DNA of 64,000 bases from VRUE01 sp963704505 (GTDB taxonomy: Bacteria; Actinomycetota; Thermoleophilia; Solirubrobacterales; 70-9). The stretch lies in contig OY969912.1 in the NCBI GenBank assembly GCA_963704505.1, forward strand, positions 2,170,001 to 2,234,000, read 5' to 3'. Each line of letters starts with the position of its first letter. Within the stretch, counting starts at the first letter, position 1. The position numbers and the translations under genes are program-made. The notes beneath the pieces were generated by a model. That model was not told the DNA's origin and did no database searches. It saw only the letters and a list, made by a program, of their open reading frames with translations. Of the stretch, positions 1-8,308 are shown one piece after another.

Positions 1-862
1 CAAGCCCGATCAGCGCGAAGAGGCAGGTCAGGGTTGCGACGGCGTCGGCGGCGACGATCGCCGCCCGGACCGCTGGCCGGTCCCCGAGCGCCGAGTTGTG
101 GGCGCTGAAGAGCACCGCGGCGACCAGGGTCGAGGCGATCGCCGCGCCCGTCCACGGCCAGGCCCGCTCGCGGGTCGCGGCGACGAGCTCGCGGTGGACA
201 CAGAGACAGGCGCCGAGGGCGAAGAAGATCGCGTTGTAGGCGAGGACCTCCGGTTCGGGGAGGTAGCCGTCGGTCGAGGCCGGAAGGCCCGCCCATTCGG
301 GCTGGGCGAGGAGGATCAACGCGGTGGGCAGAGCGAGGACGGCGAGGCCGAGCGCCGGACGGGCCAGGGCACGGGCGAGCTGTTCGCCGCAGAAGGAGAG
401 CGCCCGGGGAGCCAGCAGATAGGCGAGGAAGGCGCAGGCGTCGATGATCAGCAAGTACCAGAGGAACCAGAGGTAGCTGAGCTGGAAAGCGAAATGGCTG
501 ACCTCCCCGGATTGCCCGTCGCCGCCGGTCAGGGTCAGGCCGGTGGCCTGGCCGGCCCAATAGAACAACGGCACCACCGTGACCAGCCCGACCGCGAGCG
601 GCACGGCGATCCTCAGGGTCCGGTTGCGAAGCGTCTGGCGCATCCCCTTACGACCGAGCAGGAAGGCGAGGAAGAAGCCGGACATCGCAAAGAAGAGCGG
701 CAGGCGGAACACGTGGACCAGCCAGAAGATCGCCACCGACCAGCCGCCGGGATGGCCGTTGAGGGCGAGCAGGGCGGCCGCGTGGACGGGCACCAGGAGG
801 AGCATCGTCGAAGCGCGTAGTGCGTCCATCGAGTGGATACGCCCTGCCTCGCCGGGTTTCAT
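1..862 (-). CDS. Membrane acyltransferase, acyltransferase-3 family (3' end cut by window edge)
   Basis: About 287 residues are visible and the C-terminus lies outside the window. The start at 862 gives MKPGEAGRIHSMDALRAS, close to the usual family opening (R-x-x-x-x-D-x-L-R-A). Several hydrophobic segments follow, including one at about residues 50-65 (RLPLFFAMSGFFLAFLL) that resembles the family's SGFLI-type second helix. Members move acyl groups onto extracellular sugars, glycans or lipids from within the membrane; the substrate here cannot be told. A TAGTGT hexamer lies 8 bases upstream of the start. It follows menD on the same strand with a gap of about 34 bases, with no visible functional link to menaquinone. 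Confidence 0.8.
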   Translation of the reverse strand, partial: MKPGEAGRIHSMDALRASTMLLLVPVHAAALLALNGHPGGWSVAIFWLVHVFRLPLFFAMSGFFLAFLLGRKGMRQTLRNRTLRIAVPLAVGLVTVVPLFYWAGQATGLTLTGGDGQSGEVSHFAFQLSYLWFLWYLLIIDACAFLAYLLAPRALSFCGEQLARALARPALGLAVLALPTALILLAQPEWAGLPASTDGYLPEPEVLAYNAIFFALGACLCVHRELVAATRERAWPWTGAAIASTLVAAVLFSAHNSALGDRPAVRAAIVAADAVATLTCLFALIGL

Positions 863-870
863 CCGGCGCG

Positions 871-876
871 ACACTA
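871..876 (-). promoter_or_regulatory. Predicted -10 element for the acyltransferase gene
   Basis: TAGTGT on the minus strand, 8 bases before the ATG at 862. It is one of a recurrent set of TANNNT hexamers placed 5-9 bases before start codons, which suggests a leaderless transcript. No clear -35 box is visible. Confidence 0.45.
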
Positions 877-896
877 TCGGTCAGGGATCCGTGCGT

Positions 897-2639
897 TCAG
901 GGCGTGATCGCCGCGCCGACCTTGGCGGCCAGGTCCCGGTGCAGGCCGGCGTTCGAGTGGCGCTCGACGGTCATCTCGATCAGCCCGCTGCCGGCGGCAA
1001 GCGCTTCGGGCAGCTTGCCGAGGTCCTCGACCCGGGTGTGGGCGAGCCCGAAGAGCGCCGCGGCGCCGGCCGCGTCGACTCCGCGCGGGGTGCCGAGCAG
1101 CGCCTCGAACTCGTCCTCCGAGAGGCTCTCGGCCTGGGGGAGGAAGTGGAAGATCCCGCCGCCGCCGTTGTCGATGACGACGATCCGGACCGGCGTCTCG
1201 ACCTCGCGCATCGCGGCGAGGCCGCCGAGGTCGTGGAGCAGGCCGAGGTCTCCGGTGACGATCGTGGTCGGTCTGCCCGACGCGGCGGCGGCTCCGATCC
1301 CCGAGGAGACCAGGCCGTCGATCCCGTTGGCCCCGCGGTTGCTGAGGAATAGGACGTCGGCCCCGGAGCCCGGGAGAAAAGCCTCCTGGTCTCGGATCGG
1401 CATGCTCGAGGCTGTGTAGACGAGGTCGCCGTCGGCGTGGGCGGCGCCGAGGGCCCGGTGGATCGCGGGCTCGTTCAGCCCGCCCCTTCCGAGCGCCGCC
1501 GCGAGCGCCTCCTGCGCGGCCGCCTCTGCCTCGATCCAGCGGGAGGGGGCCTCGCGGCTCTCGCCCTCGAGCCGGGTTGCCCAGCCGGCGGCGAGCTCGG
1601 TCGGATCGGCTCGCAGGATCGCCGCGGCGCTGCGGGTCGGCTCATGCCAGCCGCCCAGGGGGTCGACGACGATCTGATCCGCGCCCGACCCGGCGAGCCA
1701 GGCGCGCAGCGGCTTGCTCGTCGGCAGGTCGCCGAAGCGCAGGACGAGGTCCGGGACCACCGAGTTGGCGAAGTGCTCGTCGCGCAGCAGCAGGTCGTAG
1801 GCGGAGATCACCCCGGCGCGGTCGTGCGGGCCGCATCGCATCTGCGAGGTCGGCTCGGCGAGGATCGGAAAGCCCGAGGCGCGGGACAGGTGGGCGAGTG
1901 GCTCGCGCAGCTCGGGGTCGAGCTGGCGGCCGGCGACGATGATGCCGGCGATCGCGTCGCCGATGTGGCCGGCGACCTCGTCGAGCACGAACGCCGAGGG
2001 CTCGAGGTCGATCCTGGTGACCGCGGTCAGCGGCCGGCCGTCGCGGCCCTCCAGGGCCAGCGCCTCGGTCGCGGTGACCGCTCCCTCGATCGCGATCGGG
2101 GCCAGCGGCTCACGCCAGGCGAGATTCAGGTGGACGGGGCCGGGGCGCGGCTCTCCCCTGGCGGTGGCGAGCGCCCGACAGGCGGTGGCCCGGTAGTGGA
2201 GGAGCCCTGAGTCGTCGGCCTCGTGGGTCCCCACCTCGCAAAACCAGCGGACCGAGGAGCCGTAGAGCTTGACCTGATCGATCGTCTGGCCGGCCCCGAT
2301 CCCGCGCAGCTCGGGCGGGCGATCCGCGGTCAGCAGGACCAGGGGCACCGCCGACTCGTCGGCCTCGCAGACGGCGGGGTGGTAATTGGCGGCTGCGGTC
2401 CCCGAGGTGCAGAGCAGGGCCACCGGCTCGCCGCTCGCCTGCGCGGCGCCGAGCGCGAAGAAGGAGGCCGAGCGCTCGTCGACGATCACCGTCGCCTCGA
2501 TCCCAGGCTCCCGCCAGAGCGCCACCGCGAGCGGGGTCGAGCGGGACCCCGGAGAGATCACCGCCCGGCGGACGCCGCCGCGCGCCAGCTCCTCGACGAA
2601 GGCCGAGGCGAGCGCCGTGTTGCCATTGGTCGCGTCCAT
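897..2639 (-). CDS. menD: 2-succinyl-5-enolpyruvyl-6-hydroxy-3-cyclohexene-1-carboxylate synthase MenD
   Basis: 580 residues. MenD is a thiamine diphosphate enzyme that adds 2-oxoglutarate-derived succinic semialdehyde to isochorismate, the first committed step to menaquinone. SPGSRSTPL is at residues 29-37 and the conserved ThDP-activating Glu is Glu55 in VIVDERSAS. The C-terminal cofactor domain shows GDLGLLHDLGG followed by IDNGGGGIF. The frame opens further upstream (to 2792), but that part lies inside menC in another frame; the ATG at 2639 gives MDATNGN, the normal family start. It is also exactly 7 bases after a TAGCCT hexamer. It lies downstream of menC and menA. Confidence 0.95.
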   Translation of the reverse strand: MDATNGNTALASAFVEELARGGVRRAVISPGSRSTPLAVALWREPGIEATVIVDERSASFFALGAAQASGEPVALLCTSGTAAANYHPAVCEADESAVPLVLLTADRPPELRGIGAGQTIDQVKLYGSSVRWFCEVGTHEADDSGLLHYRATACRALATARGEPRPGPVHLNLAWREPLAPIAIEGAVTATEALALEGRDGRPLTAVTRIDLEPSAFVLDEVAGHIGDAIAGIIVAGRQLDPELREPLAHLSRASGFPILAEPTSQMRCGPHDRAGVISAYDLLLRDEHFANSVVPDLVLRFGDLPTSKPLRAWLAGSGADQIVVDPLGGWHEPTRSAAAILRADPTELAAGWATRLEGESREAPSRWIEAEAAAQEALAAALGRGGLNEPAIHRALGAAHADGDLVYTASSMPIRDQEAFLPGSGADVLFLSNRGANGIDGLVSSGIGAAAASGRPTTIVTGDLGLLHDLGGLAAMREVETPVRIVVIDNGGGGIFHFLPQAESLSEDEFEALLGTPRGVDAAGAAALFGLAHTRVEDLGKLPEALAAGSGLIEMTVERHSNAGLHRDLAAKVGAAITP

Positions 2640-2646
2640 TCTGGCC

Positions 2647-2652
2647 AGGCTA
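2647..2652 (-). promoter_or_regulatory. Predicted -10 element for menD, overlapping the menC stop codon
   Basis: TAGCCT on the minus strand, 7 bases before the menD ATG. Its first three bases are the menC stop codon TAG (2652-2650). There is no Shine-Dalgarno in the short gap, in keeping with leaderless initiation or a promoter internal to the men operon. Confidence 0.5.
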
Positions 2653-3723
2653 AAGCCGGTGCGCGTCGAGCGCCACGTCGTCGATCTCGACCCCGAGCCC
2701 GGGTCCCTGAGGAGCGTGCAGGAAACCGCCCTCGAGCCGGCACTCGACCGAGGCGACGGTCTCGGAGAACAGCCGCTGCGTGGCGAGGCCATGCGAGCGC
2801 TCGCCGGAGGCCGGCCAGGGAAGCGGGCCGAGCCGTTGGGCGAGGCGGGCGCCGAGGGCGATCCCGACCGGTCCGTCGAGAGCGCTGGACGTGTAGGCCG
2901 GCAGGTTGCCGGCGATTCTCAACGCCGCCCCCAGCCCGCCCACCTTCGAGAGCTTTACGCCGGTCAGTCGGAAGGCTCCGGTCCGGGCGGCTCGCAGCGC
3001 GTCGTCGGGCGTCTCGACGCTCTCGTCGCCGGCGAGGGGGATCGAGGTCGTCCTCGACAGCTCGAGGGCCCGCTCCATCGTCGCCACCGGCTGCTCGGCC
3101 AGCTGGATTCCCAACGGCTCGAGCTCGGCGAGAACCGAAGTCGCGGTCTCGAGGTCCCAGGTCGCGTTGGCGTCGACCCGGATCTGGGCCGCGGGGCCGA
3201 GCGCCTCGCGCACCGCGCGGACCTGAGCGACGTCCTCGCCGGCCCCGAGCTTCAGCTTGAAGGTCGTGTACCCATCGGCCGACCAGCGCAGTGCGTCCTC
3301 GGCGACCGCCGCGGGCTCGCCGGCGACGAGGGTCGCGTTGCAGGGAACCGGGTCCGGGGACGGAGCGCCGGCGCCGACGTTCCTCTCGCCGAGGTCGAGG
3401 AGGGCGGTCAGCGCGGCGCAGCGGGCCGGCGGCGAGACCTCCAGGGCAGGCGGGAGGCGGGCGGCCTCGCCGACGTTTCCGGCCTCGACCGCGGCCGCCA
3501 GCACCGATCCCCGCGCAAGCCCTTCCAGTTCCTCGACCACCTGCTCGACCGTCTCGCCGCCTCGCATGCTCAGCGGGACGCCTTCGCCGAGGCCGACGAC
3601 GCCCTCCTCATCTCGGACCCGGAGCAGGACCATCTCGCGCCGATCCAGGCTCCCCCGCGCGGTCACATACGGCTTCTTGAAGGGCAGGGCGTATGGGATG
3701 ACCTCGGTTGAGGCGACGCGCAC
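2650..3723 (-). CDS. menC: o-Succinylbenzoate synthase MenC (enolase superfamily)
   Basis: 357 residues, GTG start at 3723 preceded by GAGGAG. It dehydrates SHCHC to o-succinylbenzoate. The expected catalytic features are present in order: a KxK motif (TFKLKLGAGED, about residue 155), metal ligands in RVDANATWD, LAEQPVA and LAGDESV, and a second Lys in GVKLSKVGGLG. Related dipeptide epimerases share this fold, but its place between menA and menD makes MenC the better call. The first residues (MRVASTEVIPYALPFKKPYVTARG) match the usual capping-domain start. Confidence 0.92.
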   Translation of the reverse strand: MRVASTEVIPYALPFKKPYVTARGSLDRREMVLLRVRDEEGVVGLGEGVPLSMRGGETVEQVVEELEGLARGSVLAAAVEAGNVGEAARLPPALEVSPPARCAALTALLDLGERNVGAGAPSPDPVPCNATLVAGEPAAVAEDALRWSADGYTTFKLKLGAGEDVAQVRAVREALGPAAQIRVDANATWDLETATSVLAELEPLGIQLAEQPVATMERALELSRTTSIPLAGDESVETPDDALRAARTGAFRLTGVKLSKVGGLGAALRIAGNLPAYTSSALDGPVGIALGARLAQRLGPLPWPASGERSHGLATQRLFSETVASVECRLEGGFLHAPQGPGLGVEIDDVALDAHRL

Positions 3724-3732
3724 CGGGGCTCC

Positions 3733-4614
3733 TCAGCTGGCGATCAGCAGCCCGGCGGAGACCAGCAGGCTGAAGGCGCCGAGCAATGCCCCGGTCGCCG
3801 CAAGGGCGCCGTTCAGCGAGGGGCCGTCGGTGCGATTGGTGATCGTCCGCATCGGCCCGATCGCAAGCGGCAGCGCCAACAGGCCGATCAGCGGCAGGGC
3901 GCTGGCTTCTCCCGTGAACAGCGCGATCGGCAAGACGAGGAAGGCGCCGAGCACGAGCATTCGGTAGAGCGCGACGGCGTTGGACCGTCCCATCCGCACG
4001 GCCAGGGTCATCTTCCCCGCCCGTCGGTCGGTCTCGGCGTCGCGCACGTTGTTGACGACGAGGATCGCCGTGGCGAGGAAGCCGACCGCGATCGAGAGCC
4101 CGAGCGGCAGCGTGTCGAGATGGTCGAGCTGCACGTAATAGGAGCCGTTGACCGCGACCAGGCCGAAGAAGAGGAAGACGAAGATCTCGCCGAACCCGGA
4201 GTAGCCGTACGGGCGCGGCCCTCCGGTGTAGAGGACACCGGCGGCGATCGAGAAGACGCCGATGACGAGGATCGCGACGCCGGCCACGGCGGTCAGGTAG
4301 ATCCCACAGGCGATCGCGACGCCGAAGGCGATCCAGGTCGCGGTCAGCACCCGCTGCGGGGTGACCAGCCCGGCCGAGGTGACCCGCACCGGCCCGAGGC
4401 GGTCGGTGGTGTCGGCGCCCCGCTTGGCGTCGGAGTAGTCGTTGGCGAGGTTGGTCCCGATCTGGATGAAGATCGAGCCGATCAGGGCGGCGACGAAGGC
4501 ACCGACCCGCGGCAGCTCCTTGGCCGCGTAGACGGCGGCGGCGGTGCCGACGAAAACCGGTGCGATCGCGGCGGGCAAGGTCCGCGGGCGCGCGGCCATC
4601 AACCAGATCCTCAT
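3733..4614 (-). CDS. menA: 1,4-Dihydroxy-2-naphthoate polyprenyltransferase MenA
   Basis: 293 residues, UbiA-type integral membrane prenyltransferase that joins a polyprenyl chain to DHNA to make demethylmenaquinone. The first Asp-rich motif is in NLANDYSDAKRGADTTDR (about residues 57-74) and the second in NNVRDAETDRRAGK (about 188-201); both bind prenyl-diphosphate magnesium. About eight hydrophobic helices fill the rest. The opening MRIWLMAARPRTLPAAIAPV is typical of MenA. It ends 9 bases before menC. The upstream gap to menB (430 bases) is unusually long for this window. Confidence 0.94.
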   Translation of the reverse strand: MRIWLMAARPRTLPAAIAPVFVGTAAAVYAAKELPRVGAFVAALIGSIFIQIGTNLANDYSDAKRGADTTDRLGPVRVTSAGLVTPQRVLTATWIAFGVAIACGIYLTAVAGVAILVIGVFSIAAGVLYTGGPRPYGYSGFGEIFVFLFFGLVAVNGSYYVQLDHLDTLPLGLSIAVGFLATAILVVNNVRDAETDRRAGKMTLAVRMGRSNAVALYRMLVLGAFLVLPIALFTGEASALPLIGLLALPLAIGPMRTITNRTDGPSLNGALAATGALLGAFSLLVSAGLLIAS

Positions 4615-5044
4615 AGCGCCCGCCCGCGGGTCCTGTCGCCCCGCATAAACCCCCGCCTGCCCCGCTTCGCGTCCGCGGGCGGCGGCAACACGCCATATCG
4701 GCGCCGCTCACGGCGAATCAGATCGTGACATTCGCCAATCGGCGGACGAACGGCATGGGTCACAGGCGAAGACCACACCACCCCGACACCACCCGCGGAC
4801 AGAAGTCTGAGAAAGCCTGGCTGACGGAAGCACTCCGAAGTAGCTCCAGCGAGTGCTGGCCGGCAGCGGTGTCCCGAAGCAGCTTCGGACGGACGAGCGG
4901 TTGACGGGCGGGGCAGGGGGGTTGGACGCGAGCGACCGTAGTCTGTGGAGGGCAAGGTCTCGCAGTGGCGGGCGCGCGGTCCCTCCGCCCGGAGCAGCGC
5001 GAAGGGCGTCGAGCGGGTAATCCCCCTGGTCCGTTCGCCCACCC
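4615..5044. other. 430-base non-coding gap between menB and menA with three inverted repeats
   Basis: I find no convincing gene here: the open frames lack conserved motifs and run on from menB in another phase. The region holds three inverted repeats: GGCGAAT/ATTCGCC at 4712-4718 and 4730-4736, GCACTC/GAGTGC at 4830-4835 and 4851-4856, and CCGAAGC/GCTTCGG at 4874-4888. None has a T-tract, so they are not obvious intrinsic terminators. It could be a structured leader of menA, a small RNA or gene debris. Confidence 0.5.
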
Positions 5045-5911
5045 TCACGGTCGCCTCGGGAACTTCGAGAAATCGGGTTTTCGTTTTTCCTTGTACGACT
5101 CGCGTCCCTCGCGAGCCTCCTCGCTGCCATAGAAGAGGAGGTTGGCGTCGTGGGCGAGCTGCTGGATGCCGGCGTAGCCGTCCTCGTGCGCGTTGAAGCT
5201 GGACTTGACCAGGCGCAGGGCGAAGGGGGAGAGGGCGAGCATCTCGCGGCACCAGGCAACCGTCTCACGCTCGAGGTCGGCGAGGGGGACGACGGTGTTC
5301 ACGAGACCCATCTCCTCGGCTTCCTCGGCGTCGTATTGCCTGCACAGGAGCCAGAACTCCTTCGCCTTCTTGGTCCCGACCAGGTCGCGCAGGAGGGAGG
5401 CGCCGAAGCCTCCGTCCCAGGACCCCACCCGCGGGCCGGTCTGCCCGAAGCGGGCGTTGTCGGCGGCAATCGTCAGGTCGCAGCAGACGTGGAGCACGTG
5501 GCCGCCGCCGGCGGCCCAGCCGGCGACCATCGCCACAACCGGCTTCGGCAGCCGCCGCATCTGCACCTGCAGGTCGGTGACGTGGAAGCGGCCGATCGAG
5601 GCACCCTCGGCGACGTAGCCGCTGTCGCCGCGGACGTTCTGGTCGCCGCCCGAGCAGAAGGCCTTGTCCCCCTCGCCGGTGAGGACGATCACGCCGATCT
5701 CGGTGTCCTCGCGCGCCGCCTCGAGCGCCGCCGAGATCTCGATCAGCGTCTGTGGGCGGAAGGCGTTGCGGACCTCGGGACGGTCGATGGTGATCTTGGC
5801 GATGCCGTCAGCCGTCCCGTAGCGGATGTCCTCGAAGTCTCCGGCCTCGGTCCACTCGACCGGGGCGTAGAGTTCGTCCTCAGGCGGGGCGTCCCTGTGG
5901 CGTTGCGGCAT
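5045..5911 (-). CDS. menB: 1,4-Dihydroxy-2-naphthoyl-CoA synthase MenB
   Basis: 288 residues from the ATG at 5911. A GTG three codons upstream (5920) is in frame, but the ATG is exactly 7 bases after a TATCGT hexamer and is preferred. It is a crotonase-fold enzyme that cyclises o-succinylbenzoyl-CoA. The oxyanion-hole region is CSGGDQNVRGDSGY and AGWAAGGGHVLHVCCDL, followed by FGQTGPRVGSWDGGFG, all characteristic of MenB rather than other enoyl-CoA hydratases. It is divergent from menE, its pathway predecessor, with only 44 bases between the start codons. Confidence 0.95.
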   Translation of the reverse strand: MPQRHRDAPPEDELYAPVEWTEAGDFEDIRYGTADGIAKITIDRPEVRNAFRPQTLIEISAALEAAREDTEIGVIVLTGEGDKAFCSGGDQNVRGDSGYVAEGASIGRFHVTDLQVQMRRLPKPVVAMVAGWAAGGGHVLHVCCDLTIAADNARFGQTGPRVGSWDGGFGASLLRDLVGTKKAKEFWLLCRQYDAEEAEEMGLVNTVVPLADLERETVAWCREMLALSPFALRLVKSSFNAHEDGYAGIQQLAHDANLLFYGSEEAREGRESYKEKRKPDFSKFPRRP

Positions 5912-5918
5912 GATGCGC

Positions 5919-5924
5919 ACGATA
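5919..5924 (-). promoter_or_regulatory. Predicted -10 element for menB
   Basis: TATCGT on the minus strand, 7 bases before the menB ATG at 5911. It supports the ATG over the upstream GTG at 5920, which would lie inside the hexamer. Confidence 0.5.
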
Positions 5925-5955
5925 GCCAGGCGCGCCGGGCCCGCGTCTGCTTCCG

Positions 5956-7281
5956 ATGAAACTCGACGACTGGCTCTCCCAAAGATCCCTCAGCTGCCCG
6001 GACCGCACGGCGTTGGTCGCCGACGGCTCCGAGGTGACCTTCGCCGAGCTCGAGGCCGAGGCGACCTGGGTCGCCCGCCGGCTCGCCGCGCACGGGGTGC
6101 GCCGCGGCTCGGTGGTCGCGGTGACCATGCATCCGCGCCGCGAGCAGGTGGTCCTCGTCCACGCCCTGATCAAGGTCGGCGCCGTGGTCCTGCCCCTTGC
6201 CCCGCAGCTCTCCGACGAGGAGCACGCGGCGATCATCGCCGCCGAGGACGCCTCGGTCGACATCCTCGACCCGGGGCAGCTGACCCAGAACGAGGCCGAC
6301 CTGCCGCTGCTCGGCGAGCACGACATGGACAGCGTCGCCGCCCGGGTGCTGACCGGAGGCAGTACCGGCCACCCGCGCCCGATCAGCCTCACCTACGGCA
6401 ACTTCCTCTGGAGCGCGGTCGGCTCGGCGTTCAACGTCGGCGTCGACCCGGCGGACCGCTGGCTCTGCTGTCTGCCGCTCAGCCACATCTCCGGCCTCAG
6501 CATCGTCATGCGCTCGGTGATCTACGGCACCACGGCCGATATCCACGACGGCTTCGACACCGGTCGCGTCGCGGCGGCGCTCGAAGACGACGAGATCACG
6601 CTCCTCTCGCTGGTGACGACGACCCTCGTGCGCCTGCTCGAGGCCGGGGCTGACCTGGCCGGCCCGCGCGCGATCCTCGTCGGCGGCGGCCCGGTACCCG
6701 AGGAGCCCCTGGAAGAGGCGATCGCCCGCGGCGCCACCGTCGTGCAGACCTACGGCCTGACCGAGGCCTGCTCGCAGGTGACGACGCTGGCGCCGCAGGA
6801 GGCAGGTCGCAAGCTCGGCTCGGCGGGGCGCCCGCTGCTCACCACTCATCTGCGGATCGAGGACGGCGAGATCCTCGTCCAAGGGCCGACCGTCGCCCCC
6901 GAGAGCACCGACGCCGACGGCTGGCTGCACACCGGGGACCTCGGCCGCATCGACGACGAGGGCTTCCTCTACGTCGAGGACAGGATCGACGACATGATCG
7001 TCAGCGGCGGCGAGAACATCGTGCCCGCCCAGGTCGAGCAGGTCCTCATGCGCCACCCGCAGGTCGCGGACGCCGCGGTCATCGGTCGCGAGGATCCGGA
7101 GTGGCAGCAGGCGGTCACCGCCGTGGTCGTCCTCCGGGAAGGTTCATCGGTCACCCCGGAGGAGCTTCGTCGCCACTGCGCCGACTCGCTCGCCGGCTTC
7201 AAGGTGCCGAAGCGCGTCGAGCTCGCGTCGGCCCTCCCGCGCACCCCCTCGGGCAAGTTGATGAGGCGGGCACTTCGTTAG
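5956..7281 (+). CDS. menE: o-Succinylbenzoate-CoA ligase MenE
   Basis: 441 residues, ANL-superfamily adenylating enzyme that makes OSB-CoA, the MenB substrate. Visible motifs are the P-loop TGGSTGHPRP (about residue 131; the usual Lys is Arg), YGLTEACSQ (about 265), the hinge region HTGDLGRIDDEGFLY with DRIDDMIVSGGENI, and the C-terminal catalytic Lys in TPSGKLMRRAL. It is short for the ANL family but normal for MenE. It is divergent from menB and ends 10 bases before ilvC; its stop TAG forms part of the presumed ilvC -10 box. Confidence 0.92.
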   Translation: MKLDDWLSQRSLSCPDRTALVADGSEVTFAELEAEATWVARRLAAHGVRRGSVVAVTMHPRREQVVLVHALIKVGAVVLPLAPQLSDEEHAAIIAAEDASVDILDPGQLTQNEADLPLLGEHDMDSVAARVLTGGSTGHPRPISLTYGNFLWSAVGSAFNVGVDPADRWLCCLPLSHISGLSIVMRSVIYGTTADIHDGFDTGRVAAALEDDEITLLSLVTTTLVRLLEAGADLAGPRAILVGGGPVPEEPLEEAIARGATVVQTYGLTEACSQVTTLAPQEAGRKLGSAGRPLLTTHLRIEDGEILVQGPTVAPESTDADGWLHTGDLGRIDDEGFLYVEDRIDDMIVSGGENIVPAQVEQVLMRHPQVADAAVIGREDPEWQQAVTAVVVLREGSSVTPEELRRHCADSLAGFKVPKRVELASALPRTPSGKLMRRALR

Positions 7282-7284
7282 CCT
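7279..7284 (+). promoter_or_regulatory. Predicted -10 element for ilvC, overlapping the menE stop codon
   Basis: TAGCCT, 7 bases before the ilvC ATG. The first three bases are the menE stop. No Shine-Dalgarno is visible between, so a leaderless ilvC transcript is likely. Confidence 0.5.
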
Positions 7285-7291
7285 GCCGTCC

Positions 7292-8296
7292 ATGCGCACT
7301 GACGACATCTTCTACGACAAGGACGCCGACCTCTCGAAGCTCGAGGGCAAGACCGTCGCCATCCTCGGCTACGGCTCCCAGGGCCATGCCCACGCACTGA
7401 ACCTGAAGGACTCAGGGGTCGACGTCGTCGTCGGCCTGCGTGCGGACTCGGGCAGCCGCGCCAAGGCCGAAGGGGCGGGCCTCGAGGTCCTCGACATCGC
7501 CGAAGCCGCGAGCCGCGGGGACATCGTGATGATCCTGCTCCCCGACGAGAAACAGGCCGAGGTCTGGGAGTCCGAGATCGCCGACGGGATCGCCCCCGGC
7601 AACCTCCTGCTCTTCGCCCACGGCTTCGCCGTCCACTTCGAGCAGATCCTGCCGCCACCCGGCGTGGACATCGGCATGATCGCCCCCAAGGGCCCGGGCC
7701 ACCTGGTCAGGCGCCAGTTCGAGGAAGGCAACGGCGTCCCCTGCCTGATGGCGGTGCACCAGGACGCGACCGGCGATGCCCATGACCTCGTCCTCGCCTA
7801 CGCCTCGGGTATCGGCGGCGGCCGCGCGGCGGTCATCGAGACGACCTTCAAAGACGAGTGCGAGACCGACCTCTTCGGCGAGCAGGCCGTGCTCTGCGGA
7901 GGCGCCTCGGAGCTGGTCCAGGCCGGCTACGACACCCTGGTCGAGGCGGGTTACGACCCGCGCCTGGCCTACTTCGAGTGCCTGCACGAGCTGAAGCTGA
8001 TCGCCGACCTGATGTACGAGAAGGGGATCCAGGGGATGCACTACTCGATCTCCAATACGGCCGAGTACGGAGACCTCACCCGCGGCAAACGCGTGATCAC
8101 CGACCAGACACGGGAAGCGATGAAGCAGATCCTCTCCGAGATCCAGTCCGGCGATTTCGCCCGCGAGTGGATTGCCGAGAACAAAGCCGGCGGCGAGAAC
8201 CTCGATCGCATGCGCTCGGAGCTGAAAGACGCCCAGATCGAGGAGGTCGGCCACGACCTCCGCGACACGATGCCCTGGATCGAGCAGGAGTTCTAG
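7292..8296 (+). CDS. ilvC: Ketol-acid reductoisomerase IlvC (class I)
   Basis: 334 residues, the normal class I length. It isomerises and reduces acetolactate or acetohydroxybutyrate with NADPH, in valine, leucine and isoleucine synthesis. The Rossmann motif is LGYGSQGHAHALNL (about residues 25-38). The knotted C-terminal domain has the metal-binding DLFGEQAVLCGG and FECLHELKLIADLMYEKG. The opening MRTDDIFYDKDADLS is standard. ilvBN and ilvD are not in this window. The next gene begins 12 bases downstream. Confidence 0.97.
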   Translation: MRTDDIFYDKDADLSKLEGKTVAILGYGSQGHAHALNLKDSGVDVVVGLRADSGSRAKAEGAGLEVLDIAEAASRGDIVMILLPDEKQAEVWESEIADGIAPGNLLLFAHGFAVHFEQILPPPGVDIGMIAPKGPGHLVRRQFEEGNGVPCLMAVHQDATGDAHDLVLAYASGIGGGRAAVIETTFKDECETDLFGEQAVLCGGASELVQAGYDTLVEAGYDPRLAYFECLHELKLIADLMYEKGIQGMHYSISNTAEYGDLTRGKRVITDQTREAMKQILSEIQSGDFAREWIAENKAGGENLDRMRSELKDAQIEEVGHDLRDTMPWIEQEF

Positions 8297-8308
8297 GAGC
8301 CCACGACC

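Noticed and set aside
98..1419. Long plus-strand open frames opposite the acyltransferase and menD
   Set aside because: They are antisense shadows: the minus-strand products show clear family motifs, whereas these are low-complexity Arg/Gly/Glu-rich.
4611..5252. Open minus-strand frames across the menB-menA gap
   Set aside because: They begin inside menB in another phase, have no conserved motif, and their composition looks like chance openness of GC-rich DNA.
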